A DNA stretch of 64,000 nt, from positions 310,001 to 374,000 of the forward strand of contig JAJGBQ010000002.1 of NCBI GenBank assembly GCA_022457065.1, given 5' to 3'. The stretch's first letter is position 1; the number at the start of each line of letters is the position of its first letter. Below the pieces are notes generated by a model. That model made no database searches. It was given only the letters and a program-made list of their open reading frames with translations, and was not told the DNA's origin. Below are positions 10,340 through 21,710 of the stretch, piece after piece. The stretch is from Curvularia sp. ZM96 (taxonomy: Eukaryota > Ascomycota > Dothideomycetes > Pleosporales > Pleosporaceae). Both the position numbers and the translations under genes were made by a program.

Positions 10340-12875
10340 ATGGCCTCACTTAGTACCAACATCACGTTTTCAGGGCATGGCAACCAAGGAGTGCAGGTAG
10401 GACAAAACTCTGGCACTATCGCGAACCACTTCTATGTTCCCACTGGTAGGTGCCCGCTCCCGCCTTGACAGCGCTGCGCTAACCATGCACTGTCTCTTCA
10501 GAGCGTCCCGAGACTTCACCACAGCCCTCGTGCTTCGTGCCCTTCCGCCGTGATCCTGACTTTGTCGACCGTGGCACGCTGCTCGACCAGATCCGCCAAC
10601 GATGCGCTGCCCCAGCATCTCGCGTCGCGCTGGTGGGCCTTGGCGGCGTGGGGTAGGTTCGGTAGAAGGGCATCAAACTAGTGCTCGCATGTCTCATGAT
10701 GTATGTCGCATCTGACGTAGACACAGAAAGTCGCAGCTAGCCATTGAGCACTGCTACCGCACCGCCGAGCAGTCGCCAGACACATGGGTGTTCTGGGCGC
10801 ACGCCAGCAACACGGCGCGACTCGAGCAAAGCTTCCAGGAGATCGCTGACCAAGTCAAGATTCGCGGGCGGAAGGACCCACAAGCGGATGTGTTCAAGCT
10901 AGTGCACGACTGGCTGCGCGATGCGAAGAACGGACGGTGGCTGTTAGTGCTTGACAACGCCGACGATGCGGCCGTGCTCTCTCCGACAGATGGCGGCAGC
11001 GGTCTCCGGCAGCATCTATCGAGGTATTTGCCTTGGAGCAGGCATGGTGCCGTCCTTGTGACGAGTCGGACAAAGCACGCCGCGATGCAGGTCATAGAGG
11101 ACAGCGATATTATACTAATCGAGCCAATGCATGATACAGCTGCACACGCTCTACTCCGCAAGAAGCTAAGAGACGTAGATAAGGAAGACGACAGCATCGC
11201 TACTTTAGCGACGACGCTCGATCACATGCCTCTTGCTCTCGTGCAGGCGGCAGCATACATTCGAGAGCGAGCGCCGCGATGCTCGGTGCAGCAGTACCTC
11301 CAGGAGTATCGGCAGAGCGACCGCAGAAAAACAAGTCTGCTGAACCAGGAGGCGGGTCACCTCCGCCGAGACGCAGCAGCTAGCAACTCTGTCCTGATAA
11401 CCTGGCAGATCTCGTTCGATCACATACGTAGCACAAGACAGTCAGCAGCAGGCCTGCTGTCGCTGATGAGCTTCTTTGACCGACAGGGGATCCAGGAAGC
11501 CCTGCTCCGCCGCCAGAGTAGCGCAGCAGACGACGGATTCGAAGAGGATGTGCTAACCCTGCGGGATTACTCGTTCATCGCGGTGACTAAAGGTCAGAGC
11601 ACGTTTGAGATGCATGGCCTAGTGCAGCTAGCGATGCGCACGTGGCTAGAAAACGAAGGGCAGCTAGATAAGTGGAGAGAGCAGTTTATCTCGAACCTGT
11701 GCGCAGAGCTGCCAACGGGAGAATATAAGAACTGGGAGAAGTGCGAGGCGCTGTTCCCGCACGCACAGGCGGCACTAGCACAGCAGCCGAATAATAGAGA
11801 GTCACTAAAGGAGTGGGCGCTGTTGCTATATAAGGCGGCGTGGTACGCGTGGCAACAAGGGAAAGCAGTTGAGGCAGAGGAGATGGCGATAATGTCGATG
11901 GAGGTCAGAGGTGAAGAGTTTGGGGAAGACAATGCGGAGACGCTAAGCAGTATGGAGATGGTAGGGCTAGCTAGGGGGCTTGGGGGTAAGTACGAAGAGG
12001 CGGAGGCGATGCATAGAGAGACGCTAGCGCGGAAGGAGGTGCTTGGGCATGAGCATCCAGACGCGTTGACGAGCATGAACAACTTAGCGCTGGTGCTGGA
12101 CAGCCAGGGCAAGTATGAAGAGGCGGAGGTCATGTATAGACAAACGCTGACACAGAGTGAGAAGGTGCTTGGGTATGAGCATCCAGACACGTTGACGAGC
12201 ATGAACAACTTAGTGCTGGTGCTGGACAGCCAGGGCAAGTATGAAGAGGCGGAGGTGATGATCAGACTGACGCTGGCGGGGTACGAGAAGGTGCTCGGGC
12301 ATGAGCATCCCTCCACGCTGGCGAGCATGAACAACTTGGCGGCAGTGCTGGGCAGCCAGGGCAAGTACGAAGAGGCCGAGGCGATGCACAGGCAAACGCT
12401 GGCGCGGTGTGAGAAGGTACTCGGGCATGAGCACCCTTCCACGCTGGCGAGCATGAACAACTTGGCGGGAGTGCTAAATAAGCAGGGTAAGTACGAAGAG
12501 GCAGAGGCGATGCACAGACAGACACTGGCGCAGTGTGAGAAGGTGCTCGGGCATAAGCATCCAGACACGCTGGGGAGCATGAACAACTTAGCGGGAGTGC
12601 TGGGCAGGCAGGGCAAGTACGAAGAGGCAGAGGCGATGCACCGCCAGACGTTGGCGGGGTACGAGAAGGTGCTTGGGCATGAGCACCCAGACACGCTGAC
12701 GAGCGTATACTGCCTTGCCTATTTTCTTGCACAGCAGAGTCATTACATCGAAGCCCTTGCTTTATACGAAAGAGCATGCGCTAGGTACGATGCTATGCTT
12801 GGGAAGGATCACCCGATCACGCATGCGTGTCACCGGCATTACGCTAACGCGCTTGCATTGCACCAGCAGCACTAG
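10340..12875 (+). CDS. NB-ARC-TPR NLR receptor with N-terminal PP-like amyloid motif
   Basis: The spliced model has exons 10340-10445, 10502-10652 and 10727-12875, with introns of 56 and 74 nt (GTAGGT..CAG in both), and gives 801 residues. Exon 1 encodes little beyond the motif FSGHGNQGVQVGQNSGT (residues 10-26), nearly the same as the tail of the neighbouring HeLo protein. The NB-ARC domain follows, with P-loop GLGGVGKS (81-88; the second intron splits the codon for G86) and Walker B LLVLDNADD (about 158-166). The C-terminus holds six to seven 42-residue TPR units (pattern EEAEAMHRQTLA..EKVLGHEHPDTL..MNNLA..L..QGKY) that are very alike, as in receptors under concerted evolution. Expected role: ligand binding by the TPR array, NB-ARC oligomerisation, then amyloid nucleation of the effector. 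Confidence 0.9.
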
Positions 12876-13099
12876 CTTGCTATCTCTTCTACAACTACGG
12901 ATAGCAGCGCACGTGTATACGCAGGCAAACGATTGGGGCTAATACGAGGGCTAGCAAAGATAGGCATTAGAAGCTCAAAGTCGTCTGCGAAGTAGAGATA
13001 ATATATTCTCTAACAACATCTAGTTAACTATATTAATTACCTTAAGTTAACTCTAGTTAACAGTACTATAGGACTGTATATGTCTCTACCTGTACTAAT

Positions 13100-13706
13100 T
13101 ATTATCCGCTTTAAGAACAGGCGTGCGTGAATGCTAGTGCCGTGTGTAAACATGTTGTACTTAAGCACGTTGGACCGCGCCAAACAACGAGCGAGTCATG
13201 CTCAGCCTTAGCCGCTAGCCAGGTGGCTCTGTCTAAGCTACGCTCGCGGGACAAGGGTCTGACATCAGCCGCTGATAGAATACCACTAAGCCCCTTACAG
13301 CATTTCCGTACGACTTGCAGGTAGCGCGCCTTAACTGCCAATTCTGTTCTGCAGATTGGTATACCTGCACAACAACGCAACGACTAAAGATACTATAGCA
13401 CGTCGCTCGGGATACAATCTTGACATATTTTGGTATAGTCTTATAGAATTTCAGCTACATGCATATAACCTCTAGTATATCCGAGGCCGACCGAGCTACA
13501 AGTGGCATACGCGCTGGCAGCGAATTATGGTATTGCTAGTCGCATAAGAGTTGGCTTGCAGATAGATAATATATAAGGGATGTTCGAGGATTAAAGTCTC
13601 TATCCCGAGATTCTTCACGTTCCTAAACTATGGTTGCATCTGTTGTGGTGAAGAGTATGGGTAGCATGCCGGCACGCAGGGTTTTCCGCCACACGTGGAG
13701 GGATAG
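13100..13706. repeat. Right ~600-bp inverted repeat (A-right)
   Basis: This is the inverted partner of 1951-2540. Its outer end reads GGAGGGATAG next to TA at 13707-13708. It starts about 220 bp after the stop of the NB-ARC-TPR gene. The intervening 12876-13099 is AT-rich with short AGTTAAC-type palindromes and no gene. The ORFs inside the repeat are not convincing. Confidence 0.6.
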
Positions 13707-13708
13707 TA

Positions 13709-14093
13709 GATCTTCCCGTCAAGGCTGTTAGTCACCGCTCCATTGCTTGACTCCATCTCGAACTATCACATATTTGGATAACTGCAAAAGACGCACAAGC
13801 ACCAAAGAGATTCTCGCTGGTTTGAAAGCCATTCTGCCCAACGTTTCGTCGTGCAGAGAAGGAAACGTAGAAAAGCGTCTCAGCGTGACGGAATGCTTCT
13901 AGAGTTGTTCTGTAAATCGATCTAATGTGCTCGGAGGATTAGAGTCGGTCGATCTCAGAATACCTCCAGTTCATATCGCAATAGGGACACGTTGCTCAAC
14001 AGAGACTAAGAACAGAGAGCATCTTCACTTATGGGTCCAGGCATACGCACTCGTATAACCAAGCAAGCTGGTAATGCAGAAACACGAACCTTG
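13709..14093. other. Gene-free stretch
   Basis: No gene or repeat family was recognised. It is flanked by the A-right repeat and the end of the coiled-coil gene at 14094. Confidence 0.3.
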
Positions 14094-15141
14094 CTAGCCA
14101 GATCCATCAACACACTGTCTCAACGCCCGCACTTCAGCCTCCAACGTCTTGATCCTATCCCTCACTTGAGCCGCGTCGCCTGCGCTGGCTTGCCTATGCT
14201 CTTCTGCCCAGTCTGTAAAGCGCTTCAAGTACTGCTCCACGTTTGTCTGCACCTCGACCCATTGCCTGCACCCGCGTTAGAGATCCAAACTTAGTTGTCA
14301 TGGGCTTGAGCTCACCTCGGGATATCGATCAGACTACGCGTCCATGTTAGAGGCATCTGCACGATGATAATAGGATGGGCACTCACTCTTGTGGTGGCTC
14401 TGGAGGAGCCCGCTGCAACTGCTGCAGGGCTAGCTCCAGCTCTCTAATTCTCATGTCCTGCTTGTTGAGTCTCTCTTCGTTGTGCTGCATTTGCTCGTGA
14501 TCTAGCTGCAGACCCTTGCCAGCCATTCCAGACTCTGGTCCAGACTCAGGCACCGACCCGGCGCCAAACTCGAAAACGCATGGCACGTCCTTGAAGATTG
14601 ACCTCTCCAGCTCGTCACGTAGACTGACATCTAGAGAATGTTGCACAGGCAGCGCTGTGTTTGTGTCAAATAGATTTGCGTCTTGACCTGCGACGGCTGG
14701 ATCTGTGTGCTGGTAGATAGGCGGCGATACCGCGTTGCGGTAGAAGGATTCTGCGTCGATCCTTTGTTGGGCAGGTGCATAACCTGGAAAGGCTGGCAGA
14801 GGCTCGACGCCTTGACTGATGCTTGCATGGTCGAGATCAGGGGTGGGGGAGGAAAAGCTGGCATCTGTGAAAAGTGAATCAAAGTCAATACCCTGGTCAA
14901 CTGGTATTGCAGGGTAGTCGAGCCATAGAGGCTGCTGGTTGTCAGTCATCTGGAGAGTTGAGGTAATGCTTGCTTCTTGAGCAGCAGTAGGTAGACCAAA
15001 GCTAGCCAACACGTCACTCCCATCAGTGCATGTGTGCGTGCTGGCATTGAGCGCATACTCTGACACTTGCTGCCCATTGCCGTGGTCGTACATCCAGGAA
15101 TATTCTGAGCCGAGCATGATTACAGGTTCACGATGCGACAA
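14094..15141 (-). CDS. Coiled-coil protein with acidic/Pro-rich N-terminal region
   Basis: Exon 1 is 15141-14387 and exon 2 is 14265-14094, with a 121-nt intron (GTGAGT..CAG), giving 308 residues. Splicing joins ..PPQE to QWVEVQTNVEQYLKRF and continues the coiled coil. The N-terminal ~185 residues are rich in D, S, P and aromatic residues, with an activation-domain-like composition. From about residue 215 (EQMQHNEERLNKQDMRIRE) and again in exon 2 (RDRIKTLEAEVRALR) the sequence forms coiled coils. No basic region before the coil was seen, so a bZIP assignment is not supported. A nuclear regulator is only one possibility. Confidence 0.6.
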
Positions 15142-15919
15142 TCTGAAGCGGGAATGTAGCGAAAGTGAACGGTGCTGGCTACTTGCAGACTAAAGTATCG
15201 AGTGCTCAAGCTATGATGGGTAGCGAAGGCTGTGTTCGACCCGCCTTTTTTTGTGGGCTCCGCTAATAGTGGCCGTCCCAGAATACGACACTAACAGCTA
15301 TGTTTACAGACTCGTAACACAAAATGGGATGTGTCTCCACAGATGAACGCTGTAAAACTGGGCGCAGCAGTTACGGTCTCGCGAGATATTATTAGATGTA
15401 CGGAGGGGATTACTATCATACTACCAGATCAGTGATCTGTGTAGCATCAGTGTAGTGAGCTGTGCGTCTTAGTGGCGTTGCAACTTAGTCATCGCAGGCT
15501 GACTAGTTACCGAGAAGCGTGCTTTGTCATGCTGTGCTATAACTGGGCTTTTTCTTAGATCAGAGGCCCGCCACGTTAACTACATGCAGTATGATAACGC
15601 GCTCCAAAACTTAGGATCACGTATGCGTTCACAAGGCTTGAAAGGGCCCTTTCTCGGCAGGACACATCGATGAGGCGATACTTGGCTTCTTTGCTGCCCG
15701 GTAGCTAATACGGGAGATAGTTTTGGGCCTACCAGTTCTGTCAGAGCGCTGAAATGAGCTCCTAGATGTTGCTTGATTTGAAGCGGCGGTCATGCTGTCA
15801 TGCTCCAGACGGAAGCAGCTAGGTATACCTATAAGACCCTAAAGACCATTTCACACGCTCTTTCCTCAACGTGAACATATTTGTCATCATACGAAATTAG
15901 TTCTTCCGGCCTTGAAGCG
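15142..15919. other. Gene-free intergenic stretch
   Basis: No coding region is supported. The frame of the next gene is open from about 15881, but the first ATG is at 15920. Confidence 0.4.
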
Positions 15920-16867
15920 ATGGTTGTGATGAACTTGGCGTCATGTGACCCTAGAGAGGTCACAACCGCTCGCAGGCAACTACAGCTAGATCTCGATAAC
16001 CGCAAGTTATCGCGAATATTTTTCTCACTAGATTACACTAGCATGCTAGTTGCCATCGAGATGATTGCTAATGGAACTATAGATTCTACTCACTTCTTTC
16101 ATGAACCTCTATGTCAAGCGGGGATCGACTCGGCAACCAGCGCACAGGTTCCATATCTCGTTTCATTCTTAGATGATCTCATAGAGCTCTACACATGGCA
16201 TCTTCCTTCCTCGCAGCAGCCGGAGGAAGATCTCATAGATGATATCGAGATCATTTTTCTCGTGCTCTCTGCATGTTGCAGTTATCAAGCAGATATACAG
16301 ATCAGAGAACTAGCGAATGATCCAAATATTATTGCGAACAGTTGGCACGCTTTTGCGCATCGATTAGGGAATCTTCCACTAAATGTTACACAGTATCCTC
16401 GACCAATACAGATATGGGTAGACAAAACCTTCATGAGGGGTCTGCAGGAACTCGAGAGACTACCGCCATCGAAGATAAGAGCTGCAAGCGCGTCAAAACT
16501 TGCAGGCTCAACACACATGCTCGCCAAACCAAGAGAGCGCCGTACAGCCTTTTATCGCTTGTTTGACATTTTATTATCCACACCCAATATTGGTCTAATA
16601 CGAAAAGCAGCGCTATCGATTAGACATCTGGAACATCTGACGGACCTGCATTCGAACTCTTTTGGCACCATCGCATGGCGTTTGATAGATAAGGCTTGTA
16701 AAACAGCTTCGCCTCAGATTTATCGCGCTGTGATAAAAGCTATTGGCGAGCTAATAGGCTATCACGAGATAGTTGTGGAACAATGGTACAATGAAGACTG
16801 GTTTCGAGACCACCCGAAACTTTGGGCACGTTGTCGTTACGGATCAGCTTATCGATTACGGACGTAA
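15920..16867 (+). CDS. Hypothetical protein, mostly helical
   Basis: The frame gives 315 residues from the ATG at 15920; it is open a little further upstream but without another ATG. The sequence is a regular mix of hydrophobic and charged residues typical of a soluble helical protein (LDDLIELYTWHLP, IEIIFLVLSACC, RLIDKACKTASPQIYRAVIKA). The second half, with repeated helix-sized blocks, could be a HEAT/ARM-like scaffold, but this is a guess from pattern only. There is no signal peptide or convincing membrane span. Neighbours give no clue to function. Confidence 0.6.
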   Translation: MVVMNLASCDPREVTTARRQLQLDLDNRKLSRIFFSLDYTSMLVAIEMIANGTIDSTHFFHEPLCQAGIDSATSAQVPYLVSFLDDLIELYTWHLPSSQQPEEDLIDDIEIIFLVLSACCSYQADIQIRELANDPNIIANSWHAFAHRLGNLPLNVTQYPRPIQIWVDKTFMRGLQELERLPPSKIRAASASKLAGSTHMLAKPRERRTAFYRLFDILLSTPNIGLIRKAALSIRHLEHLTDLHSNSFGTIAWRLIDKACKTASPQIYRAVIKAIGELIGYHEIVVEQWYNEDWFRDHPKLWARCRYGSAYRLRT

Positions 16868-17347
16868 TATCGATCACGCATATTGAATCAAACGAGGTAT
16901 CGTTCTCAGAAATATCTCCATCTTTGGGAAACGGGGTTTGGTAGAATCTAGCTTCTCCTATACGATGAGTCAAAACTCGCTGTACCATGTTCAGGTATAT
17001 GCGCTGGAATATCACTCAATCTTTGAGCAGCAGTGGTTGCAAGCCTATAACAATCACGAAGATTGAGCTGGTTGCCTATATATTTAGACTGTCTTTACAA
17101 TGTATATCACTCTGAGCGACTGCTTGAGTTATCAGAAGCTCATAGCATGATATCCAATATCAACAACTAGAAATCTGAGTATTTTATGATGCTTTAGCAT
17201 ATCGAGAAATACTGTTGTGAGGCCCGGTAATATTTTGGCTTCCAACTCACGACAGCGACACCCAACTCTCAAACACATATTCCATAGATTGAACTCTATC
17301 CTCCCTCAGGCAGCGAATACTAGCCGATTTTTCAACAAGTTCTCCTG
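16868..17347. other. Gene-free stretch
   Basis: This AT-rich region between convergent genes shows no repeat or supported ORF. Confidence 0.3.
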
Positions 17348-18372
17348 TTACGCACTGCTTCTCGTGCTAGTGGGTGGTATAGTGATATCAGTAAGAGGGT
17401 ACATTGAGGGCCTCGTCCTAGACACTTCTCTCGTGCTCTGGGCACAAATACAGCCTGAGAGAATCGCTGAAAATGCAGCAAAGATGATAGCAAAGACCAT
17501 CGCTCCAATGCTGGTGCTAAAGACCTTGCCTGCCTCAATTTCTACCCAGGCTGGCAGCTGTTTGACAGCCCTGATGACACTGTGCTGCACAACAACAAGC
17601 ACGACGTAGGGTACGCAGCAGATAAGACCCACGCCCAGATGAACCATCACCTGCTTTCTGGTGCCGATTTTTTGGATGATAATCGCAAAACGGGTGGGGT
17701 ATCCATATGCAACACAGAAAGACAGTAACAGCAGGGTGATGAACGAAAGAGACCCCGTCATCAAGCAGCCAATTACTGCTGTAGGTAGGCTGCTCAGGCT
17801 GCCTGGCAGTGAAGATAGATCCTTTACACGCGCTTGGGCGTCATCTCTCAGCGGACTTGGAAGGTCCTGGATCTTGTCCAGTACAAATGCTGAGATAGCG
17901 AGTCGCGAGCTACTGCAGGACCAGCCGTACCCGAACCCAATGCAGTACCGGATCATGCCGAAAGAGCAATTGAGCGGCACGTACTCTTCAACCTGAGACA
18001 GAGAAGCTGCTAGTGGGCCCACAGCGCTCTGCGTGTCACCGACAGCATGGGAAGTCGTCGTGGCTGCAACGTCTAGAATCTTGCTAGCCCCACGTTGTAT
18101 GTCTTGTAGTAGGTCGCGCTGTAAAGAGGCTAGCGGAGGCGACTTGATAAGGTTAAACTGGGCTTGTTTAGCTGGCTGTCTCGGTCTGATGTGTAGGGCT
18201 GGGAGTAACTTGCGTTCAGTGTGAACAGACCTACTGTACCGGCCTGTTCTGAGAGCAGGATCCAGAACGTTGCGGTAGCGAGAGCAACAGCAAACAACAC
18301 AGTAACAGCTGCGACAGTCCAGATCGTCTTACTCGAAGTGATGAACATGTTTAGGCTAGCATTCATTATCAC
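17348..18372 (-). CDS. Multi-pass membrane protein, paralogue A
   Basis: Exon 1 is 18372-18235 and exon 2 is 18157-17348, with a 77-nt intron (GTAGGT..CAG), giving 315 residues. Exon 1 encodes an N-terminal membrane anchor (TIWTVAAVTVLFAVALATA). A linker and helical segment (LLQDIQRGASKILDVAAT) and a Cys-containing extracellular-type loop (VPLNCSFGMIRYCIGF..CSS) follow, then three further membrane spans. The gene at 53313-54317 has the same domain order, the same Cys loop and an intron at the same place, so the two are paralogues. The four-span topology with a G-x-x-x-[FY]-C loop is reminiscent of SUR7/PalI-type cortical membrane proteins, but that link is weak and unproven. Confidence 0.7.
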
Positions 18373-18596
18373 AAGGCGACATCCTGTAGCTACATATAAG
18401 CGGTAAGGTAGCGCAGGTCCATTCTCGGCTTACTACGAGGGTTCCAGAAGCGGATTACAGAAGTCCAAAACAGCATCTTTTATACTATAGGTCCTGTGAA
18501 ACGCTCTTCAATGCGTAATCCTATATAGTTATGCCTACCTCCTTACCTTTGTAAGATCCTAGGATTACTAAAGCGCAGCTTATTTCACGCGAAAGT

Positions 18597-18871
18597 AAAG
18601 TCATGACTCCACGGTAGGTTCACCGCGACAGGTTGCTAGAACTACTGTTAAAGCTCACAGCAGCCAACCAGAGGACACACACTACAGGTCTAAGGCAAGA
18701 GGCAAAGGCGAGATTGCAGGGCTGGTGATGATTGGGATCTTGCTTGTTATTGTTCTAGCTGTCCTATTTTTGTACATTCGTCATAGGAAACGCTCCCTGA
18801 GGACAAACAAACGCACGTTACAGATATCGAGGCCTATACCATCGCAAGTTGCGAATGTGGAGATGGTGTGA
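18597..18871 (+). pseudogene. Fragment encoding a single-pass membrane tail
   Basis: An open frame of about 90 codons without an ATG ends at TGA 18871. It encodes a hydrophobic span (EIAGLVMIGILLVIVLAVLF) followed by a basic stop-transfer block (YIRHRKRSLR) and a short cytoplasmic tail. This is the usual C-terminal end of fungal single-pass cell-surface proteins, so it looks like the last exon of a lost or unresolved gene. No extracellular domain was found upstream. Confidence 0.35.
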
Positions 18872-19473
18872 TGAGAATCACTTGGCGGCGGATAGCTTTA
18901 CTGCATCAAATCTTGATAGTATAAAATGCTAAGCACTATGTTTGGAATTGTAGTGCTCTCATGGGTATCACTCGTGATGACCCCGAGTCTGTCGCTATCT
19001 GACTCATCTAATTTGTGGAGACGCGGATAGAAAATACTGTAGCTTACTATCTACGTCTGATCTAAGTCAAGTGCTGACTTAACTACAAAAACAGACCCAA
19101 GGAGGGCGCAGTATGATCCATGCATGGAGTAAGCATCCAGCATTCGTCTTCCTAAAATGGCTTTTCATCATTTTGAGCTAGAAGGAAAATTGGCTCAACT
19201 ATTTGATTTATTGATATTGTTAGACCTTTTTAGGCTCCACATCGCTACGAAGCAGACCCACATGGATATCCTTAGAAGAAAGAAACCAAATGGGCTTTCA
19301 GGGAGCATCCTTTCCCCTATGATAGCAGGAAGTCATACAGATGTACACTTCTAGGGAAACTTCGCTCCCTCTATCCTTTTTATCATCCTTTACTTACCAG
19401 AATACCTTTCTGCACGCACTCAGACAGTCAGCCACGGTGTGCGACTTAGTGCAAGTCGACAACACCGTTACAC
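18872..19473. other. Gene-free stretch
   Basis: No feature is supported. A 65-codon frame at 19157-19354 has no family resemblance and was not called. Confidence 0.3.
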
Positions 19474-20071
19474 ATGGCGCAGATTAAGGTAGGCTTCTTG
19501 TTGTGTTAGCTGTGTTGTCCGCTCACATAGGCAGATGGAACAAACTGAGAACAACATGCATGCGACAGTGCATGTTCACGAACCTACCGATTGGCTCTCA
19601 TCGTACGATTCGTGGCTTTATAACATCGACTACTCTCTATGGCTACACCAGAAGGATATAGCGGTCTTGCGTGGAAATATTCATGGGATGCGAAGCGCAC
19701 TCCCTGCAAATGCGAGAGCGAGCTTGCGCGAAGACGACGATCAGAGGTACCACGCCGGGGTGGGCGAGGCGATAGATCAGGAGAATTCTCAGTTCAATAG
19801 CTTTCTCAGCGAACTGACAGAGGCCTCTGCAAGTAATCATGACGAGATCACAGCGTATGCCACAGAGCGTCAGTGTTCTGTAGCCCGCGACAAAAACGCC
19901 CCTGGTACAGATGTCCGAGCGAGTGGAGTAGAAGACGCTACAGCAAACCCCCAACAACTTGAGGATACAGTACATATAGGCCTGGTGGAAAGACGTGGAT
20001 TGGCTAAGAGGAGCTTAGTGAAGCAGCGGGTTGGGCTGCGGAGGAGTCCGAGGCGCCGTAGACAGACGTAA
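19474..20071 (+). CDS. Hypothetical protein with basic C-terminus
   Basis: The main exon 19535-20071 encodes 178 residues. A five-codon first exon (19474-19488) with a 46-nt intron (GTAGGC..GCAG) would join in frame and move the start to 19474; either start is possible. The protein has an acidic central part and a strongly basic tail (RRGLAKRSLVKQRVGLRR, then PRRRR), which could bind nucleic acid or act as a nuclear signal. No family was recognised. Confidence 0.45.
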
Positions 20072-20928
20072 AAGCGGTCAGCTAGCAGATGGTCTAGGGG
20101 CACGTTGCTGGACATGCTCTTCTATTTCAATTCACAATTACCGTTTCTCAATCCACGTGCATTAGCACGTAAGACACAGCCATAAGTGGAATGACGTTCT
20201 TTGTTCGCCGCTGGACCATGAAGACTAAGCTATCTGAGATGAGTGTTTAAATGCTCACTGAAGCCTTTTAGATAGCTTAAGCATACTCTATTGACATTCT
20301 TACTCGGATGACGAGAATGCTTGCTCATTTAGGACAAAAAGGTCACTTACAAGATCCTCACGAGAGGCTTTGACCTAGCATGTCGTCTGATATCTAACTC
20401 TGCGTTAGTAACCGTGACTCGTATGGAGGAAACAAGTCTTGGTGAGCTGGCAAACAGATATTGCCGAAATTACTCCCTGTCCCCAAATAACTGCCGAAGG
20501 AAAGTTTCAAGGATTCCGTGGAGGAGCTGCCTAAGGCCGACGTCATGATGAATCTCATCGTAGTACCTGATTGACTACGTGGAAGCTTGATATTCGCAAG
20601 AGAAAGAGCGTTGCCATCCCAAGGGAAGCAAGCTAAGTCTCACTTGGTGTAACAAGCAACCTTGCATGCCGAAAACGACCAATCGGACCGCAAGGATGAT
20701 ACTTAGATTTTCTAACACAGGGCTGTGTCTCATTGGTCGTTCTCGGCCGACCGGGTTTCTCATCATAAAGGAGGGACGTTGTTCTACAAGATAAGTAATT
20801 AGAGAGGATTTTACTGAACGACCTCCGAGTTGACTGAAGTGTCGGATGAAAGACTGTCCAAGAGATCCTGAGAGGAAGTGAGATGGCGGGCTGAACGCCC
20901 TTCGGATAGCTGCTCGATAGTAGTATCT
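20072..20928. other. Gene-free stretch
   Basis: A 141-codon frame at 20575-21000 (- strand) runs into the hAT-like MITE and has a composition unlike a protein, so I see no gene here. Confidence 0.35.
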
Positions 20929-21074
20929 AGGCTGGCAAATGGGTATGGGACACCCACCGTACGTAAAGGGTAGGGCTGGATTACTTGACATGCGGGTCAA
21001 ATAACTAATAAGTAATTAAGCCCTACCCCTACCCACCTCTTGGCAGCCCTGCCCTGACCCGTTTGCCAGCCTGG
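20929..21074. mobile_element. hAT-like MITE, 146 bp
   Basis: The ends form an inverted repeat (AGGCTGGCAAATGGGT on the left, AGGCTGGCAAACGGGT read inward from the right), continuing with GGGTAGGGCT-type matches near the centre. The 8-bp direct repeat TAGTATCT flanks it at 20921-20928 and 21075-21082. An 8-bp duplication and TIRs of this kind fit the hAT superfamily. The exact right boundary is uncertain by about 2 bp. It has no coding capacity. Confidence 0.65.
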
Positions 21075-21385
21075 TAGTATCTCGGCTGCGCCAGTGATGC
21101 ACGTTCGGGTCTTCAATACTAATTTTTGGCGCTACTCCGTAGATAACTGTGTTGAAAGGTGCTGGTGTAGTAAAAGCAGGGAGGCTGGAGACCAGCCTCC
21201 CTTACCAGCCACTCGGTTTATGGGCCATATACCCAACTATGACCAGCACTCAATAATCAATCAATCAATAGAATCACTTTAATTTAACAAGCTGACTCTC
21301 TGTCGAATGCAACCTCTCGTATCTTCACCATCGCTCTCTGAACGCAGCTCCTGGCACAGCTGATCGATGGCATGATCTCATCTGA

Positions 21386-21710
21386 TATTGTAGTGGAGTG
21401 GATTGGGAAATCTACAGGAACGGGTGCTCGATGCAGGATACTGGGGAGCTGGGCTTCTGAGCAGCTATCGGAGCGGCTATTCAAGCATCCCGTCTCTAGT
21501 ATTGGCGCCTTGGACGGGGCCTAAATGGTGCAATCTTTCCTTCAACGACTCCTCTGAGCAGCTATCAGGCTCACATCCTTCAAGTAATTATTTGGGATAT
21601 CTCCATTGAGTGTGGTGTAATCTCTCCTAAAGGCACGCGTAACTGGTGTTCAGGATAGGTAATAAAGTAGTATTCAAAGATCGCCGAGTAGTTTGTTATC
21701 TAAGTGTTAA
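21386..21710 (+). repeat. Dispersed repeat, copy 1 (empty-site copy)
   Basis: It matches the reverse complement of 55425-55890 over its whole length. Shared blocks include GATATTGTAGTGGAGTG, CGGGTGCTCGATGCAGGA and GCAATCTTTCCTTCAACGAC. Copy 2 contains the 142-bp MITE at a TA; here the TA is unoccupied (CAAG-TA-ATTATTTGG). The nature of the repeat itself is unknown. Confidence 0.65.

Larger units (their letters stand above)
1951..13706. mobile_element. Putative element A: 11.8-kb segment with NLR/HeLo cargo
   Basis: The segment is flanked by inverted ~600-bp repeats and by TA on both sides (1949-1950 and 13707-13708). It contains a NACHT-WD40 receptor, a Fot1-like transposase, the HeLo effector and its NB-ARC-TPR receptor. 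That it moved as one unit is inference: two independent insertions of the same repeat in opposite orientation would give the same picture. A second type of receptor-linked end (2550-3015) is nested inside, so the segment has a layered history. Confidence 0.4.

Noticed and set aside
11594..12694. Long - strand frame of 366 codons with repeated Cys/Ser-rich units
   Set aside because: It is the antisense shadow of the TPR repeat array; the repeat period and the conserved TPR pattern belong to the + strand gene.
1951..13706. Starship-type giant element
   Set aside because: No tyrosine recombinase (DUF3435) gene was seen, and the size and inverted repeats do not fit.
14383..15141. bZIP transcription factor
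   Set aside because: The coiled coil lacks a basic DNA-binding region directly before it.
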